This document shows, one piece after another, positions 62,320-64,000 of a stretch of 64,000 nucleotides of DNA. The stretch is taken from the NCBI GenBank assembly GCA_033439295.1, contig JAVTLE010000004.1, positions 1,240,012-1,304,011 on the forward strand. The letters run 5' to 3'. The position numbers were made by a program, and so were the translations under genes. Under the pieces are notes generated by a model. That model was not told the origin of the DNA. It did no database searches and saw nothing but the letters and a program-made list of their open reading frames with translations. Each line of letters opens with the position of its first letter. Positions within the stretch are counted from its first letter, which is position 1. The stretch is from Deuterostichococcus epilithicus. Lineage: Eukaryota; Chlorophyta; Trebouxiophyceae; Prasiolales; Stichococcaceae.

Positions 62320-63336
62320 TCAATTCCAGTAGGCAGAATCCCGGTCCGGCTTCCCCAGCTGCAGTTTGGCCGTCTCAACGGCAATCATCGCCTGGCACCC
62401 CTGCGCCGTAGGTCAAAGCTTTGCATCTGTTGACGTCGTGCATGGGTTGTCTCTGCAGGGCGAGCAGGCAGGTCTCGTCGACAAGACGACTTTTGAAGGC
62501 ATGTGCAAATCGAGATTGCGTGAATCCCTGACGCACCGGAGGGACGTGGTACTCCATGAGCTGCCTGTCATCCGCCATGGGCTGCCCGGCATATATGAGC
62601 GTCTGCGATGTGCAATCGAGAAGCTTCGTTGTGAACAATCTACCATTACCTGTCATTTCAGCTGGAGCGCTCATACTGAGAATGCAGTGCAGCAGAGCAA
62701 ATTGATGTTCTGTCAGGGTGCCCAATGAAACGAACTCACCAGGTCCTGCCACCGCTGGATGCCTGGTGTATTCCGCACGTTCTCGGGCTTGTTTGAGCGC
62801 GCGATGCCGCCCTCAAACAGCGCCTGCTTCACGCGGTGCACCGGCCACTCCGGCTGCGCCGATACCCTGTAGCGGCACCCGCTGCAGAAAAAGACCTGCG
62901 CATGCTCGCGCACACAGTGGCTGAGTAAAATCACGTGCCTCCCTTCTCCGGGTTGATCATCCAGATTGCTTCTGTTTTCACACTAGCGCAGAACTCACCA
63001 TGTGGTCCAGGTCCCTGCGCGGCGGCACCGTCGGGATGCCCTCGAAGGGGAAGTCCATCGTGGCGATCTCCTCAAACACCCCAGCCTGCGTTCAACGTCT
63101 GTTCGTTCTCGCTCTCCGAGCTTCTTTTTAAAGGCCGACCTGCAGAGCGCTGGCTGCCAGAAACAAGCGTGAGCTGCGGCTGCTTTTGCGTCTCTTGATG
63201 CGAGACGCTTTTCAGGCTGTTTCACCTCTTTCTCGGGCGGTATCTTGCATTTCCGATCGCAATCCCAGGCGCCCTTTCCTAGCGACACGCCCCCACCTGC
63301 ATCGGCGTTCTCGTCCGGTACCGCGCCTTTCGCCAT
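62320..63336 (-). CDS. Small ubiquitin-fold protein (about 146 aa), five exons
   Basis: The minus strand splices cleanly in phase 0 throughout. An ATG at 63336 codes MAKGAVPDENADAGGG. Exon 2 (about 63085-62999) codes AGVFEEIATMDFPFEGIPTV and ends RDLDHM. Exon 3 (about 62897-62754) codes VFFCSGCRYRVSAQPEWPVH, then VKQALFEGG and TPGIQRWQDL. Exon 4 (about 62611-62545) codes TLIYAGQPMADDRQLMEYHV and PP. Exon 5 (about 62397-62320) codes GCQAMIAVETAKL and ends DSAYWN. The segment LIYAGQPMADDRQLMEYHVPPG lines up with LIFAGKQLEDGRTLADYNI of ubiquitin, and exon 3 fits the first strands and helix with an inserted loop. There is no carboxy-terminal GlyGly, so it is unlikely to be conjugated; an adaptor or ubiquitin-like-domain role is inferred. 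A CSGC pair could bind metal. It is convergent with COQ4 (160 bases between stops). Exact family not recognised. Confidence 0.65.
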
Positions 63337-63859
63337 CTCGCGCACAGGTTGCTTGAGAGAACTGATGTTGAACTACGCCAAGCAGACCTTCGTGCGGTTG
63401 TGCGACCCCAGGACGTGCGCGCATCCAGGGGAGCCAGACGGGCGACGTCCAAGAGTAGAGGGGTCGTTGCTGAGCACGAGGGCGTGGTGTCTCGTCATCG
63501 ACCCTCATGCACAACATGTGCAGCAGAAATGTGTAGGCCTCAGTACGAGTACTCAACTTCGATTTGGTATCAAGCGAAGCGCTGTCAGACCCGTCTTGTA
63601 AGCAACCGCTGCAACCGGTCCGTGTGCAATCGTCTGCCACGAAATGACTGTTTCACACCCGCGTGACTTCATTCCTGAACTCTTCGGTGCTCGTTCTGAG
63701 GGTATGGCAATCTAATCTTGTGATTGCTGCGGTCAAGACTGCTTTGAAGGCGCCATCCGGGCTTGACAGCCAAAAGATCGTGCGTTTCGCCGGGCATCAG
63801 TGATCTGCACGGTCCAACTTCGAAGGATGCGATTGCGAGACTAGCACACGAGCTCAGGC
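63337..63859. other. Divergent region between the ubiquitin-fold gene and the last gene
   Basis: It likely holds both promoters and leaders. Open frames on both strands lack recognisable motifs. Confidence 0.35.
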
Positions 63860-64000
63860 ATGTCGGATGCGGTGGCATATGACGGCCCCCTGCCGCCGAA
63901 GGCAGCGGCCAGGGCGAAAAGCTTCAAGCCAGGCCGCAGGACCGCGCCCGCGGTTCCTCAGCAGGCCACAGCAGCAGCATCACAGGAGCCGGCAGCACCG
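63860..64000 (+). CDS. Start of an unidentified gene, truncated by the window edge
   Basis: An ATG at 63860 opens a frame of 47 codons that continues past the window end without a stop. It begins MSDAVAYDGPLPPKAAARAK and is followed by a basic, Pro/Ala/Gln-rich stretch (KPGRRTAPAVPQQ). Such disordered basic starts are common in nuclear or organelle-targeted algal proteins. No family can be named from this part. Confidence 0.45.
   Translation, partial: MSDAVAYDGPLPPKAAARAKSFKPGRRTAPAVPQQATAAASQEPAAP

Noticed and set aside
1-64000. CRISPR array, prophage, transposon with terminal repeats, or biosynthetic operon
   Set aside because: No regular spacer-repeat array, integrase, transposase or reverse transcriptase motif was seen, and the genes are intron-rich nuclear eukaryotic genes.

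Overview
The window is nuclear DNA of a green alga, most likely a chlorophyte of the trebouxiophyte type. The call rests on gene style: almost every gene is cut into many short exons by GT-AG introns of roughly 100-350 bases, exons are GC-rich, and the proteins are plant-like. These include full-size PDR/ABCG transporters, a two-repeat acetolactate synthase regulatory subunit and a plant-type COX7a-like subunit. No bacterial, organellar or viral gene was recognised. I spliced by eye, so exon sets are partial and several 5' ends are open.

Region 1 (1-44.3 kb) is a cluster of three complete pleiotropic-drug-resistance ABC transporters. PDR-A (729-13468, +) and PDR-B (15388-28458, +) are head to tail. 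PDR-C (complement 30517-44280) faces them, so B and C are convergent. A frameshifted B9D1-like gene (a ciliary transition-zone protein) lies on the minus strand between A and B, and a possible 63-residue membrane peptide lies between B and C.

Region 2 (44.9-53.4 kb, minus strand) holds a putative zinc metallopeptidase with HELGH and a distal E/D-rich motif, followed by a Raf-like (MAPKKK-type) protein kinase with a very long Ala/Ser-rich tail.

Region 3 (54.3-64 kb) is housekeeping: the acetolactate synthase small subunit (+), a COX7a-like respiratory subunit (-) divergent from COQ4 of ubiquinone biosynthesis (+), a small ubiquitin-fold protein (-), and the start of an unidentified gene (+) that runs off the window.

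The most unusual signal is a repeated pattern of diverged copies of exon ends or exon pieces sitting in adjacent introns (3.2, 7.8, 13.2 and 56.1 kb). It suggests frequent small tandem duplications that spread splice-bearing exon fragments. I see no clearly new multi-gene system. The three-transporter cluster and the divergent COX7a/COQ4 pair are the clearest functional groupings.
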